In this document: piece after piece, positions 45,804-54,523 of the stretch
Numbering within the stretch: position 1 is the first letter of the stretch
Layout of the letters: each line of letters begins with the position of its first letter
Assembly (NCBI GenBank): GCA_963758365.1
Contig: CAVWVB010000001.1
Coordinates: 868,001-932,000, forward strand
Length of the DNA: 64,000 nucleotides
Direction of reading: 5' to 3'
DNA from: Dokdonella_A sp963758365
GTDB taxonomy: Bacteria; Pseudomonadota; Gammaproteobacteria; Xanthomonadales; Rhodanobacteraceae
Translations under genes and position numbers: made by a program
The notes under the pieces: model-generated
What the model was told of the DNA's origin: nothing
What the model saw: the letters and a program-made list of their open reading frames with translations, nothing else
The model's database searches: none

Positions 45804-47189
45804 CTACTTTGGCCGATCCGGTGCAGCGTGTCTTGCTGCACGCACCTGCAGGTCGAGTTCGCCGTCCGCGAGCCGCGCTCGCAACGGCGTGCCTGCCGGC
45901 GCTTGTGCGACCGAGCGCACGACGCGCCCGGATTCACGCTCGCTGAGGATCGCGTAACCGCGCTCCAGCGTGGCCAGTGGGCTGACCGCGTTCAGGGTGC
46001 GCGCGAACTCGCCGAGGCGTGCGGCGCGCTGGCCGATGCCGAGCGCGACGACCGCATGCAGACGCGCGCCCAGGGTGCGCACGCGTTCGGCGCGGCGCGA
46101 CACGAGCGTCGCCGGATCGCGCGCGAACAGGCGTGTGCGGCTCAGGGCGAGCCGTCCTGCGCGGCGCTCGAGTCGTCCGTGCACGGTTTCGAGCAGACGC
46201 CGGCGCAGCGCCGACAGGCGTTCGTCGGCGCGGCCGAGGCGCGCCTGCGGACGTTGCGCATTGACGCGCGCGAGCAGATGGTCGATACGCTGCACGCGCG
46301 ACTCGATCACGCGTCGCAGCAGTTGTTCGAGGCGCTCGCGCAGGCGCGCGTATCCGCGCATCAGGTCGCTGCGGTCCGGCACCAGCAGTTCGGCGGCCGC
46401 CGACGGCGTCGGCGCGCGCAGGTCCGCCGCGAAGTCGGCGATCGTGAAATCGATCTCGTGGCCGACCGCGCTGACGACCGGAATCAAGCACGCGCGGATC
46501 GCGCGCGCGACCGCCTCGTCGTTGAAAGCCCACAGGTCCTCGAGGGAGCCGCCACCACGGGTCAGCAGCAGCACGTCGTGGCGCCGCGCGCGCGATGCCG
46601 CGTTGAGCATCGCGACGATCGCAGCCGGCGCTTCGCGGCCCTGCACCGGTACCGGCAGGATCTCGACCTCGAGCAACGGAAAGCGGCGCGCGAGCACGCT
46701 GAGCACGTCACGGATCGCGGCGCCGGTCGGCGAGGTGATCACGCCGACACGGCGCGGGACGCGCGGGAGTGCGCGCTTCAACGCGATGTCGAACAGGCCC
46801 TCGGCAGCGAGCTTTGCCTTGAGCTCTGCGAATGCCCGCTGCAGCGCGCCCTCGCCGGACTCCTCGAGGCTCTCGACCACGAGCTGGAACTCGCCGCGCG
46901 CCTCGTACAGGCTGACGCGCGCGCGCGCGACTACGTGCATGCCGTCGGCCGGGCGGAAGCGCAGCCAGGTGCTGCGCGGCTTGAACATCGCGCAGCGCAC
47001 CTGTGCAGCGGCATCCTTGAGGGTGAAATAGAGGTGCCCCGAGGCCGGCCGCGAGCAGTTGGAGATCTCGCCCTCGACCCAGATCAGCGGCAGCGCGTCC
47101 TCGAGCAGGTCGCGCACGAGCCGCGTCAGCGCCGACGGCGTGTAGACCTCGCGCGCGGCGACCGGGTTGTCGGAGGGCGGAACCGGCAT
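45804..47189 (-). CDS. xseA: Exodeoxyribonuclease VII large subunit
   Basis: A 461-residue XseA. The N-terminal OB fold (REVYTPSALTRLVRDLLEDALPLIWVEGEISN, ASGHLYFTLKD) is followed by the catalytic domain (VGVITSPTGAAIRDVL, LLTRGGGSLEDLWAFNDEAVARAI, VSAVGHEIDFTIADFAADLRAPTPSAAAE) and a long coiled coil. With XseB it degrades single-stranded DNA; xseB is not in the window. The start at 47189 (MPVPPSDNPVA) lies close before the conserved region. It is downstream of a PLD-family gene on the same strand after 134 bases. Confidence 0.96.
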   Translation of the reverse strand: MPVPPSDNPVAAREVYTPSALTRLVRDLLEDALPLIWVEGEISNCSRPASGHLYFTLKDAAAQVRCAMFKPRSTWLRFRPADGMHVVARARVSLYEARGEFQLVVESLEESGEGALQRAFAELKAKLAAEGLFDIALKRALPRVPRRVGVITSPTGAAIRDVLSVLARRFPLLEVEILPVPVQGREAPAAIVAMLNAASRARRHDVLLLTRGGGSLEDLWAFNDEAVARAIRACLIPVVSAVGHEIDFTIADFAADLRAPTPSAAAELLVPDRSDLMRGYARLRERLEQLLRRVIESRVQRIDHLLARVNAQRPQARLGRADERLSALRRRLLETVHGRLERRAGRLALSRTRLFARDPATLVSRRAERVRTLGARLHAVVALGIGQRAARLGEFARTLNAVSPLATLERGYAILSERESGRVVRSVAQAPAGTPLRARLADGELDLQVRAARHAAPDRPK

Positions 47190-47323
47190 CGGCGGGATGG
47201 CGCGCACCGCGCGCGGACTGCGGAAGCGACGGCGAGCGTCGGCAGACGAGTCTGCGCCAAGCGCGCGCGGGCGGCAACCCGGCGCACCGCCTCGCGGCGC
47301 GTTCGCGCCCTGCACGCGTTGCT

Positions 47324-48763
47324 TCAGGATCCGCGCCTGCGGCGCGCGGCGATGTAGCGTGCGATCAGGCTCACGGCGACCCAGGCTGCGAGGATCGCGA
47401 GCGGCCACGCGATCACGCGCGGCCAGAGCCACGCGATCGCGGCGGCAACCAGCAATGCGCCGCCCGCGATCAGCAGTGGCCCCGATTCGGCCTCGCCGAG
47501 CACGCGCCGGTTGGCGATCGCGGCGCCGATCGAATTGGCGAACCGCATCGCTCCCGCGGCGGCGCGCCCCGAGCTGCCGCCCTGGACACGCGTCGACCGC
47601 GTGCGGTCCACGCTCAGCGTCCGCCAGCGGCGGCGTGGCATCGTCAGCACGATTTCGGTGGCACCTTCGAGGTCGAGGCGATACTGCGCCTCCATGCGTT
47701 GCGCAAACGCCTGGTCTTCGACCGCGACATCGATTTCGCAATTGCCGATCCAGCTCGCGAGGTTGAGGTTGCTCGATCCGACCCGTGCCCAACGCCCGTC
47801 GGCCACCGCGGTCTTCGCGTGCAGCATCGAGCCGTTCCACTCGAACACGCGCACGCCTGCCTCGAGCAACGGACGGTACCCGGCGCGCGACAGCGATCCG
47901 ACCGCGGCGATGTCGCTGCTGCCGGGCACCAGCAGGCGCACGTCCACGCCGTCGCGTGCGGCCGCGATCAACGCCTGTACGTAAGGCGCGACACCGACGA
48001 AGTAGGCGTCGGTGAGCCACAGGTTGCTGCGCGCCATCGCGGCGATCAGCTGATCCAGCCGATACAGGCCGGCCGTGTTCGGCACCGTTGCGACGACGCG
48101 CAGATCGGTCTGCCCGTTCGGCAGGCAGCGCAGGCTCGGCGCGAGGATCTCGTCGGGCAGCGGGTCGCCGAGCATGCTCCAGATGTCCGCAAACGCATGC
48201 ACGAAGTCGCACAGGGCAGGGCCGCGCACCGCGACCGCGGTATCGCGCCAGGGCGGGATCGCGCGATCGGGATCGCCGAGCCATTTCGCGCTCACGCAGA
48301 TGCCGCCGATGAAAGCGACCTCGTCGTCGACGACCAGCAGCTTGCGATGATCGCGCGAGAGCCAGCCGAACGGACTCGAGAACCGCGGCCGGTTGTAGAC
48401 GCGCACCTCGCCGCCCGCGTCGACCAGCGGCGCCCAGAACGCGGTCGACGACTGGCCCAGGCAGCCGAGCCAGTCGCGTACCACGCAGACCCGGACGCCC
48501 GCCGCGGCGCGTTCCGCGAGGGTATCCCGGAACTCGCGGCCGAGCGTGTCGTCGCGGAAGATGTAGTTCTCGAACAGGATCGCGTGGCGGGCCATGCGTA
48601 TCGATTCGAGCCAGGCGTCGAACGTCGCGCGCGCTTCGACCAGAAGCTGCACCGCATTGCCTTCGATCAGCGGCGCTCCCGCAGCGCGGCTGAACGCCTG
48701 CTCGGCGAGCTGGCGCAGCGGCGTATCCATGCGAAGCGGCAACGAAGCATTGCGGTCGGACAT
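47324..48763 (-). CDS. Phospholipase D/cardiolipin synthase-like protein
   Basis: A 479-residue protein with two HKD motifs: SRDHRKLLVVDDEVAFIGG and SMLHAKTAVADGRWARVGSSNLN, each HxKx4D, as in cardiolipin synthase B (ClsB). It lacks the N-terminal membrane helices of ClsA but has two hydrophobic helices near the C-terminus (about residues 420-462, PLLIAGGALLVAAAIAWLW) and a basic tail. It probably transfers phosphatidyl groups at the inner membrane. The start at 48763 (MSDRNASLPLRM) is the best placed. It is divergent from the unknown gene at 48900. Confidence 0.9.
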   Translation of the reverse strand: MSDRNASLPLRMDTPLRQLAEQAFSRAAGAPLIEGNAVQLLVEARATFDAWLESIRMARHAILFENYIFRDDTLGREFRDTLAERAAAGVRVCVVRDWLGCLGQSSTAFWAPLVDAGGEVRVYNRPRFSSPFGWLSRDHRKLLVVDDEVAFIGGICVSAKWLGDPDRAIPPWRDTAVAVRGPALCDFVHAFADIWSMLGDPLPDEILAPSLRCLPNGQTDLRVVATVPNTAGLYRLDQLIAAMARSNLWLTDAYFVGVAPYVQALIAAARDGVDVRLLVPGSSDIAAVGSLSRAGYRPLLEAGVRVFEWNGSMLHAKTAVADGRWARVGSSNLNLASWIGNCEIDVAVEDQAFAQRMEAQYRLDLEGATEIVLTMPRRRWRTLSVDRTRSTRVQGGSSGRAAAGAMRFANSIGAAIANRRVLGEAESGPLLIAGGALLVAAAIAWLWPRVIAWPLAILAAWVAVSLIARYIAARRRRGS

Positions 48764-48840
48764 CGCGCAAGTGTACCCGCGCCCATGCGCCGTCTGCCGC
48801 CTGCAAACGGGATCGCGTCCCATCCTGCGGGGCGCGGGCC

Positions 48841-48846
48841 TATACT
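48841..48846 (+). promoter_or_regulatory. Candidate -10 box upstream of the gene before ispG
   Basis: TATACT, five of six bases of the consensus -10, lies 53 bases before the ATG at 48900 in the divergent gap with the PLD gene. No good -35 box is visible 16-18 bases upstream. It may drive both the unknown gene and ispG. Confidence 0.38.
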
Positions 48847-48899
48847 TTGCGTTCAGATTCCTCGCGCTGCGCGCGCAGCAGATTCCGACCTCCCGGCCA

Positions 48900-50630
48900 A
48901 TGAACGAAGCCTATCGCCGCCTGTGCACATCGCTGCCCGAACGCGAAAGCGCGGCGCGCGGCGCGTTCGCGACCGACGCGCGCGCGCTGCGCGAGTGGGT
49001 CGACGCGCTGCCGATGGCGAACTTTTCCGTGGCCGTACAGCGCATGCTCGACGCATTGCAGGCGCTGGCCGGTCAACGCGTGGACGGATTGCAGCGTCTT
49101 GCGGCGCTGGAAGCGCTGCGCGGACCGGCCTTGCTGCTCGTGGCCGCGACCGACAAGCAGATCGTCGGCGCGTGCTTTCCGCTGCCGACGCAGAAAGCCG
49201 AACTGGGTGAGATCGCGGCGCGCTTTCAGCAGACCCTCGCGCTCGGTTACCGCAGGGCCCTGGCGGACATCTGCGGCCCGCGCGGCGCGGTACCGTTCCT
49301 GCGCGGCAAGCAGGTGACGCTGGCCGCGGTGCGCGCGCTGCAGCACGAAGGCGAACACCTCGCCAGGAGTTATCTGGTCTACCGTACGCCGCCGGCGGGT
49401 GCCTGGCAGGCCTTGCACGACGTGCACCGCTTCATCGTCTCGCTGCGGCTCGACGACCGCGAAGTCGACGAAAGCGCGGGCGCCGAGTCGGTTAGCGCGC
49501 GCAGCGTCTATGTACGGGCCTTGCTGACGGCCCTGTCCAATCCGTACCGGCACAGCCAGCGCGAACAGGTCGAGATGGCCGCGTTCATGCACGTGCTCGC
49601 GCCGCACGCGCGTCTTCGCGAAGGCAACGGGGACGCCCATGACATACTCGTCGACACCCATGCGGACGCCGGCCCCGGCTACCTGCCCGAGGAACGCGAA
49701 TACGGCATGCGCGGCGTGCTCGCGCTGCATGTGAACCCGCTGCTTGCTTTCGTCGAGGATCAGCTCGCGCGCGCGCCACGCGGTGCCCCGACTGTGCAGT
49801 TCCGGATGCGCGGCGGCGCGGCGCTGAACATGGGCGTCGATCTCGTGCAGCGCTTCGTCGCGGGGCTGAGCGCGCGCGCCGAGCGCGGCCACGCACGACT
49901 CGGCGGCGGCTACACGCTCGATACCGTGCTCGGCCTGCACGACCTGCATTTCGTGCTGGCCGGCGGCGAGGACTTCGAGAGCTTCATGCAGCGCGTGCGC
50001 GGCGAGGCGATCAGTCTCAGCGAAACCGATCGTGCCGCGACCTGGCGTATCGGCGCGAGCGATCCGGCGCGTGTCTCGCGCCTGCCCGCGCGCGTACTCG
50101 ACCAGGGGCTGGGCGGCTACCGGCTGCTCTGGGAGCGCGGTGATGGCGCAGTCAACGCGCGCGTGCGCGTTGCCGAACTGGTCGGTCTCGCGCTGCCCGA
50201 CCCGGATGCGGATGCCCGACCGGACTGGATGATCGGGGTGATCCGCTGGATCCGCATCGACGACGAGGGTCGCGTCGATGCGGGCGTCGAGTTGCTGGCG
50301 CGACGCGCGCTGCCGGTCGGCGTGCGCGCGCTCGATGCGGACGGCGCGCAGTCGCGCGCGCCGACTCGTGGCGTGCTGCTGGCCGCGCTGGACGTGGACG
50401 GCGACATCGACTACAACGCGCTGCTTGCGCCGACCGAGATCGACCGCATGGCCGGCGCGCTCGAACTGACCGTGCCTGCGGACTTGAACGGGCCGCCGCG
50501 TCCGGCCCATACCGAGAAGGCGGCCGATCTGCGCCTGCGCGAGACGACCGGTATCTACCAGCACTTCGCGCTCGCGCCGCAGCACGTCCCGGCGGCCGTC
50601 GCGGAGCAGGAATCGATCACAGGAACCTGA
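48900..50630 (+). CDS. Large protein of unknown function, possible degenerate PilZ domain
   Basis: A 576-residue soluble protein without signal peptide. The first 330 residues are helical, with HVLAPHARLREG and MRGVLALHVNPLLAF. Around residues 375-425 the sequence SRLPARVLDQGLGGYRLLWERG has the spacing of a PilZ c-di-GMP motif (arginines, then D/NxSxxG) with the serine replaced by glycine; DWMIGVIRWIRIDDEGRVDAGVELL also looks like a PilZ barrel. PilZ membership is a guess. I recall comparable genes upstream of ispG in Xanthomonadales. Its TGA stop shares a base with the ispG ATG, so expression is coupled. Confidence 0.7.
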   Translation: MNEAYRRLCTSLPERESAARGAFATDARALREWVDALPMANFSVAVQRMLDALQALAGQRVDGLQRLAALEALRGPALLLVAATDKQIVGACFPLPTQKAELGEIAARFQQTLALGYRRALADICGPRGAVPFLRGKQVTLAAVRALQHEGEHLARSYLVYRTPPAGAWQALHDVHRFIVSLRLDDREVDESAGAESVSARSVYVRALLTALSNPYRHSQREQVEMAAFMHVLAPHARLREGNGDAHDILVDTHADAGPGYLPEEREYGMRGVLALHVNPLLAFVEDQLARAPRGAPTVQFRMRGGAALNMGVDLVQRFVAGLSARAERGHARLGGGYTLDTVLGLHDLHFVLAGGEDFESFMQRVRGEAISLSETDRAATWRIGASDPARVSRLPARVLDQGLGGYRLLWERGDGAVNARVRVAELVGLALPDPDADARPDWMIGVIRWIRIDDEGRVDAGVELLARRALPVGVRALDADGAQSRAPTRGVLLAALDVDGDIDYNALLAPTEIDRMAGALELTVPADLNGPPRPAHTEKAADLRLRETTGIYQHFALAPQHVPAAVAEQESITGT

Positions 50631-51874
50631 TGGACCCCACGATGTATTCGCAAGCGCCGAACGCGCGCCGTCCCAGCGTCGGCGTTCGCATAGGCGCCAT
50701 CGTCATCGGCGGCGCGGCGCCTGTCGTCGTGCAGTCGATGACCAATACCGACACGGCCGACGCCACCGCGACCGCGAAGCAGGTTGCCGAGCTCGCCCGC
50801 GCGGGTTCCGAACTCGTGCGCATCACCGTGGACCGGCCCGAGGCCGCCGCCGCGGTGCCGCGGATACGCGAGCGCCTCGACATGATGGGCGTCGAAGTGC
50901 CGCTGATCGGCGACTTCCACTACAACGGGCACCAGTTGCTCGAGCACGAGCCCGCGTGCGCCGAGGCGCTCGCCAAGTACCGCATCAATCCGGGCAACGT
51001 CGGCTTCGGCCGCAAGAAGGACAGCCAGTTCGCGGCGATCATCGATACCGCGCTCAAGTACGCGAGACCGGTGCGCATCGGCGCCAACTGGGGATCCCTC
51101 GACCAGTCGATACTGACCACCCTGATGGACGAGAACCATGCGCGCGCCGAACCCTGGGATGCGGCGCGGGTCGGGCGCGAGGCGCTGATCCGCTCGGCCC
51201 TGGATTCGGCTGCGCGCGCCGAGGAGCTGGGACTCGCGCGCGACCGCATCATCCTCTCGTGCAAGGTCTCCGGCGTGCAGGAGCTGATTGCGGTGTATCG
51301 CGATCTCGCGGCGCGCTGCGACTACGCGCTGCACCTCGGGCTCACCGAGGCCGGCATGGGCTCGAAGGGCATCGTCGCCTCGACGGCCGCGCTCGGCGTG
51401 CTGCTGCAGGAAGGCATCGGCGACACGATCCGCATTTCGCTGACCCCCGAACCCGGCGAATCGCGCACGCGCGAGGTCGTGGTCGCGCAGGAACTGCTGC
51501 AGACCATGGGCCTGCGCGCGTTCACGCCGCTGGTCACCGCATGCCCGGGCTGCGGGCGCACCACGAGCACGCTGTTCCAGGAACTCGCGAGGACGGTGCA
51601 GGAGCACGTGCGCGCGAAGATGCCCGAGTGGCGCCTCAAGTACGACGGCGTCGAGAACCTCACGCTCGCAGTGATGGGCTGCGTGGTCAACGGTCCCGGC
51701 GAATCCAAGCATGCCGACATCGGGATTTCGCTGCCGGGTATCGGCGAGTCGCCGGCCGCGCCGGTGTTCATCGACGGGCGCAAGGCGATGACCCTGCGCG
51801 GCGAGCACATCGCGCGGGATTTCGTCGGCGTGGTCGAGGACTACGTGATCCGCAAGTACGCCGCGCGCGGCTGA
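50630..51874 (+). CDS. ispG: 4-hydroxy-3-methylbut-2-en-1-yl diphosphate synthase IspG (GcpE)
   Basis: A 414-residue enzyme of the non-mevalonate isoprenoid pathway that reductively opens MEcPP. Marks are RPSVGVRIGAIVIGGAAPVVVQSMTNTDTAD, VRITVDRPEAA, GDFHYNGHQLL, RINPGNVG and the [4Fe-4S] ligands in TACPGCGRT and MGCVVNGPGE. The ATG at 50630 overlaps the upstream stop by one base (TGATG), implying translational coupling; ATG 50642 is an in-frame alternative. Length agrees with the family. Confidence 0.97.
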   Translation: MDPTMYSQAPNARRPSVGVRIGAIVIGGAAPVVVQSMTNTDTADATATAKQVAELARAGSELVRITVDRPEAAAAVPRIRERLDMMGVEVPLIGDFHYNGHQLLEHEPACAEALAKYRINPGNVGFGRKKDSQFAAIIDTALKYARPVRIGANWGSLDQSILTTLMDENHARAEPWDAARVGREALIRSALDSAARAEELGLARDRIILSCKVSGVQELIAVYRDLAARCDYALHLGLTEAGMGSKGIVASTAALGVLLQEGIGDTIRISLTPEPGESRTREVVVAQELLQTMGLRAFTPLVTACPGCGRTTSTLFQELARTVQEHVRAKMPEWRLKYDGVENLTLAVMGCVVNGPGESKHADIGISLPGIGESPAAPVFIDGRKAMTLRGEHIARDFVGVVEDYVIRKYAARG

Positions 51875-52010
51875 GCGCGGGCGCAGCGCGGTTGCGCGTG
51901 CGACCTCGGACCCGCGCGCGGTCGCAGGCTGTCGCGGCAGAGCCGCAACCCGTCGAGTCGACGCGCGCGTCGCGAGGTGGGCGCGCTGCCCCGGTGCGCT
52001 GCGCGAGACT

Positions 52011-52898
52011 TCACACCTGCGGCTCGGCCTTGCCGACCAGCGTCTCGCGCCGCGCCGCGCGCGCGATCCGCGCTTCGCGGCGCGCGATGTACAGGCTCGC
52101 GCCGGCGACGATCGCGGCGCCGAGTGCGGTATAGCGGTCGGGAGTCTCGCCGAACACCAGCCAGGCCAGCACCGCGACGATGATCAGTTGCAGGTAACTG
52201 AACGGAGCCAGCGAGGACGCTTCGGCCTGGCGCAGCGCATGGGTCCAGAAGTATTGGCCCGCGGTACCGAGAGCACCGATCACGAACAGCCACGGCCACA
52301 GCGTGGCGACCGGCCACTGCCATACGCTCAGCGCGGCCGGCAGGGTCAGCGGCACCCAGAGCAGGGTCGTCAGCAGCACGATCGTGTCGGCCGGGTCGCT
52401 GCGCGAAAGAAACTTGATGCTGATCGTGACCGTGCCGGTCATCGCGGCGGCGAACAGCGCGACCAGGCTCGCCGCAGTGAACGCATCGGTACCCGGTCGC
52501 ACGATCACGAGCACGCCGATGAAGCCCGCGATCACCGCGCTCCAGCGGCGCAGGCGCACGACTTCGCCAAGGAACAGGACCGCGCCTATGGTCACGAACA
52601 GCGGCGACGAATACGAGAGCGCGATCGCCTGCGCGAGCGGCAGATGACTGATCGACCAGAATCCCGCGAGCATGGACATCGCACCGATCGCGCAGCGCAG
52701 CACGTAGAAACGCAGGCGGTCCGTGTGCAGCAGGCGCATGCCGTGACGCAGCAGCAGGGGCAGGGCGACCAGCGCGCCGAAGAAACTGCGGAAGAATGCG
52801 ATCTCGAACGGATGCATGTCCTTCGAGGCGATGCGGATCAGGACCGCCATCGAACCGAACGAACAGGCACTCGCGATCATCATCACCACGGCACGCAT
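52011..52898 (-). CDS. EamA/DMT family transporter
   Basis: A 295-residue inner-membrane protein with ten predicted helices in two EamA repeats. Repeat 1 has CSFGSMAVLIRIASKDMHPFEIAFFRSFFGAL and LSYSSPLFVTIGAVLFLGE; repeat 2 has GQYFWTHALRQAEASSLAPFSYLQLIIVAVLAWLVFGE. It exports a small metabolite not identifiable from sequence. The C-terminus is basic (IARREARIARAARRETL). The start at 52898 (MRAVVMMIASAC) is chosen because helix 1 follows at once; the gene is divergent from kdsB. Confidence 0.9.
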   Translation of the reverse strand: MRAVVMMIASACSFGSMAVLIRIASKDMHPFEIAFFRSFFGALVALPLLLRHGMRLLHTDRLRFYVLRCAIGAMSMLAGFWSISHLPLAQAIALSYSSPLFVTIGAVLFLGEVVRLRRWSAVIAGFIGVLVIVRPGTDAFTAASLVALFAAAMTGTVTISIKFLSRSDPADTIVLLTTLLWVPLTLPAALSVWQWPVATLWPWLFVIGALGTAGQYFWTHALRQAEASSLAPFSYLQLIIVAVLAWLVFGETPDRYTALGAAIVAGASLYIARREARIARAARRETLVGKAEPQV

Positions 52899-53097
52899 CG
52901 GCAGCGGTGCGGGGACGACCGCCGGCGCGGGACTGGAAATGCTCAAGGAACAGGGACTGCGGACCGTGGCGCCACGCGGCGCGGAGCGCATCTTAGCAGG
53001 ACGCGGGACCGCACTGCGCGGGTCACTGGCGCAGCGCGCCGGCTGGCGAGCCGGCGACGTGTCGGCTACGCTGCCGGATCGCCCGGTAGCGGTATCC

Positions 53098-53874
53098 ATG
53101 ACGTCCCCCACGCCGTCCTTCATCGTCGCGATTCCCGCGCGCCATGCGTCGAGCCGCCTGCCCGGCAAGCCGCTGCTGCCGATCGCGGGCGTGCCGATGA
53201 TCGTGCATGTGGCCGAGCGCGCGCGCGCAGCCGGTGCCGCCGGGATCGTGGTCGCGACCGACGATGCGCGGATCGAAGCCGCGCTCGCAGGCCATGGCGT
53301 GCGCGTCGTCAGGACCCGCGCGGACCATGTCTCCGGCAGCGATCGACTCGCCGAAGCGGCGTCGACGCTGGGCTGGGCCGAAGACACGATCGTGGTCAAC
53401 CTGCAGGGCGACGAACCGCTCGCACCCGCGAGCGGGATCCGTGCGGTTGCGCTTGCGCTCGCCGACGGCGATGCGCCGATGGCCACGCTCGCGACGCCGC
53501 TGCAGTCGGTGGACGAATTGTTCGATCCCGACTGCGTGAAGCTGGTGCGCGACCAGTCCGGGCATGCGCTGTACTTCAGCCGTGCACCGCTGCCGTGGCC
53601 ACGCGACGCGTTCCGACGCGCGCGCGATGCGCTGCCTGCTGACGTACCGTTTCTGCGCCACGTCGGCATCTACGCCTATCGTGCCGGCTTCCTGCGCCGT
53701 TTCGCCGCGCTGCCGCCAACCCCGCTCGAACGCGCCGAATCGCTCGAACAATTGCGCGCGCTCGAGCATGGCTTCCCGATCGCGGTACGGATCGCGCCGG
53801 ACCCATTTCCGCCCGGCGTCGATACCGCCGCGGATCTCGCTCGCGTCGAACGCGTGCTGGCCGCGCGGCGCTGA
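53098..53874 (+). CDS. kdsB: 3-deoxy-manno-octulosonate cytidylyltransferase
   Basis: A 258-residue enzyme that activates Kdo with CTP for lipid A-core synthesis. The nucleotidyltransferase start FIVAIPARHASSRLPGKPLLPIAG, VATDDARIEAALAGHG, MVSGSDRLAEA-like GSDRLAEA and VVNLQGDEPLAP are all characteristic; the acidic metal site is in QGDEP. ATG 53098 gives the family-standard N-terminus. Kdo activation fits an ordinary Gram-negative outer membrane. Confidence 0.97.
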   Translation: MTSPTPSFIVAIPARHASSRLPGKPLLPIAGVPMIVHVAERARAAGAAGIVVATDDARIEAALAGHGVRVVRTRADHVSGSDRLAEAASTLGWAEDTIVVNLQGDEPLAPASGIRAVALALADGDAPMATLATPLQSVDELFDPDCVKLVRDQSGHALYFSRAPLPWPRDAFRRARDALPADVPFLRHVGIYAYRAGFLRRFAALPPTPLERAESLEQLRALEHGFPIAVRIAPDPFPPGVDTAADLARVERVLAARR

Positions 53875-54002
53875 ACGCGCCGCGTCCGTGCGCGCGATCG
53901 CCGCATGCCGCGGACCGCACACCGGTCTGCGGTCAATCGCGACGGTTGCCGTGTGTGTCGGCTGATCGGCGATCGATTCTGCTAGTCTGCGCTCGCACTT
54001 TG

Positions 54003-54011
54003 CCCCCCCCC
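54003..54011 (+). repeat. Run of nine C residues upstream of the phosphatase gene
   Basis: A homopolymer of nine cytosines lies 30 bases before the ATG at 54042, inside the probable 5' leader. Runs of this length can slip in replication; whether length varies here is not known. Confidence 0.85.
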
Positions 54012-54041
54012 TCGTGCTGCCGTCGCAGCGGTCCGGAGGCC

Positions 54042-54521
54042 ATGGAACCGAAGAAAAACGAGCGCATCCTGTTCGTCTGCATGGGCAACATCTGCCGCTC
54101 TCCGATCGTCGAAGGCGTTGCCCGGGTCGAGTTCGAGCGGGCCGGAATCCGCGTGGACGTCGCGTCGGCCGGTACCGAGAGCTATCACGTCGGTGCGCCC
54201 GCGGACCGGCGCGCGATTGCGGCCGCACACGCGCAGGGGTATCCGCTCGAGGCGCATCGGGCGCGCCAGGTCAGAGCCGCCGATTTCGCCGATTTCGACC
54301 GTGTGCTGGCGATGGATCGCCGCAACCTCGAGGATCTGCGGCGATTCCGGCCGCGCGCGGCCGGCGTCGTTCCCGCGCTGTTGCTGGATCCGGACGAAGT
54401 GCCCGATCCGTACTACGGCAGCGATGCCGATTTCCAGCGCGTGATCGAACTCGCGCGCCGTGGTGTCGCCGCGCTGATCGCGCGTCTCGAGCACCCGCGC
54501 GATCGCTCGATGGAGTCCTGA
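54042..54521 (+). CDS. Low-molecular-weight protein tyrosine phosphatase
   Basis: A 159-residue LMW-PTP. The P-loop C-x5-R-S is FVCMGNICRSP, with Cys13 and Arg19; the general-acid loop is EVPDPYYG near residue 125. Such enzymes dephosphorylate tyrosine kinases of polysaccharide export, or related phospho-proteins and phospho-arginine. GGAGG lies immediately before the ATG. The next gene starts two bases after the stop, so the phosphatase is probably cotranslated with the thioredoxin-like/NHL protein. No tyrosine kinase or capsule genes are close by. Confidence 0.95.
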   Translation: MEPKKNERILFVCMGNICRSPIVEGVARVEFERAGIRVDVASAGTESYHVGAPADRRAIAAAHAQGYPLEAHRARQVRAADFADFDRVLAMDRRNLEDLRRFRPRAAGVVPALLLDPDEVPDPYYGSDADFQRVIELARRGVAALIARLEHPRDRSMES

Positions 54522-54523
54522 CC

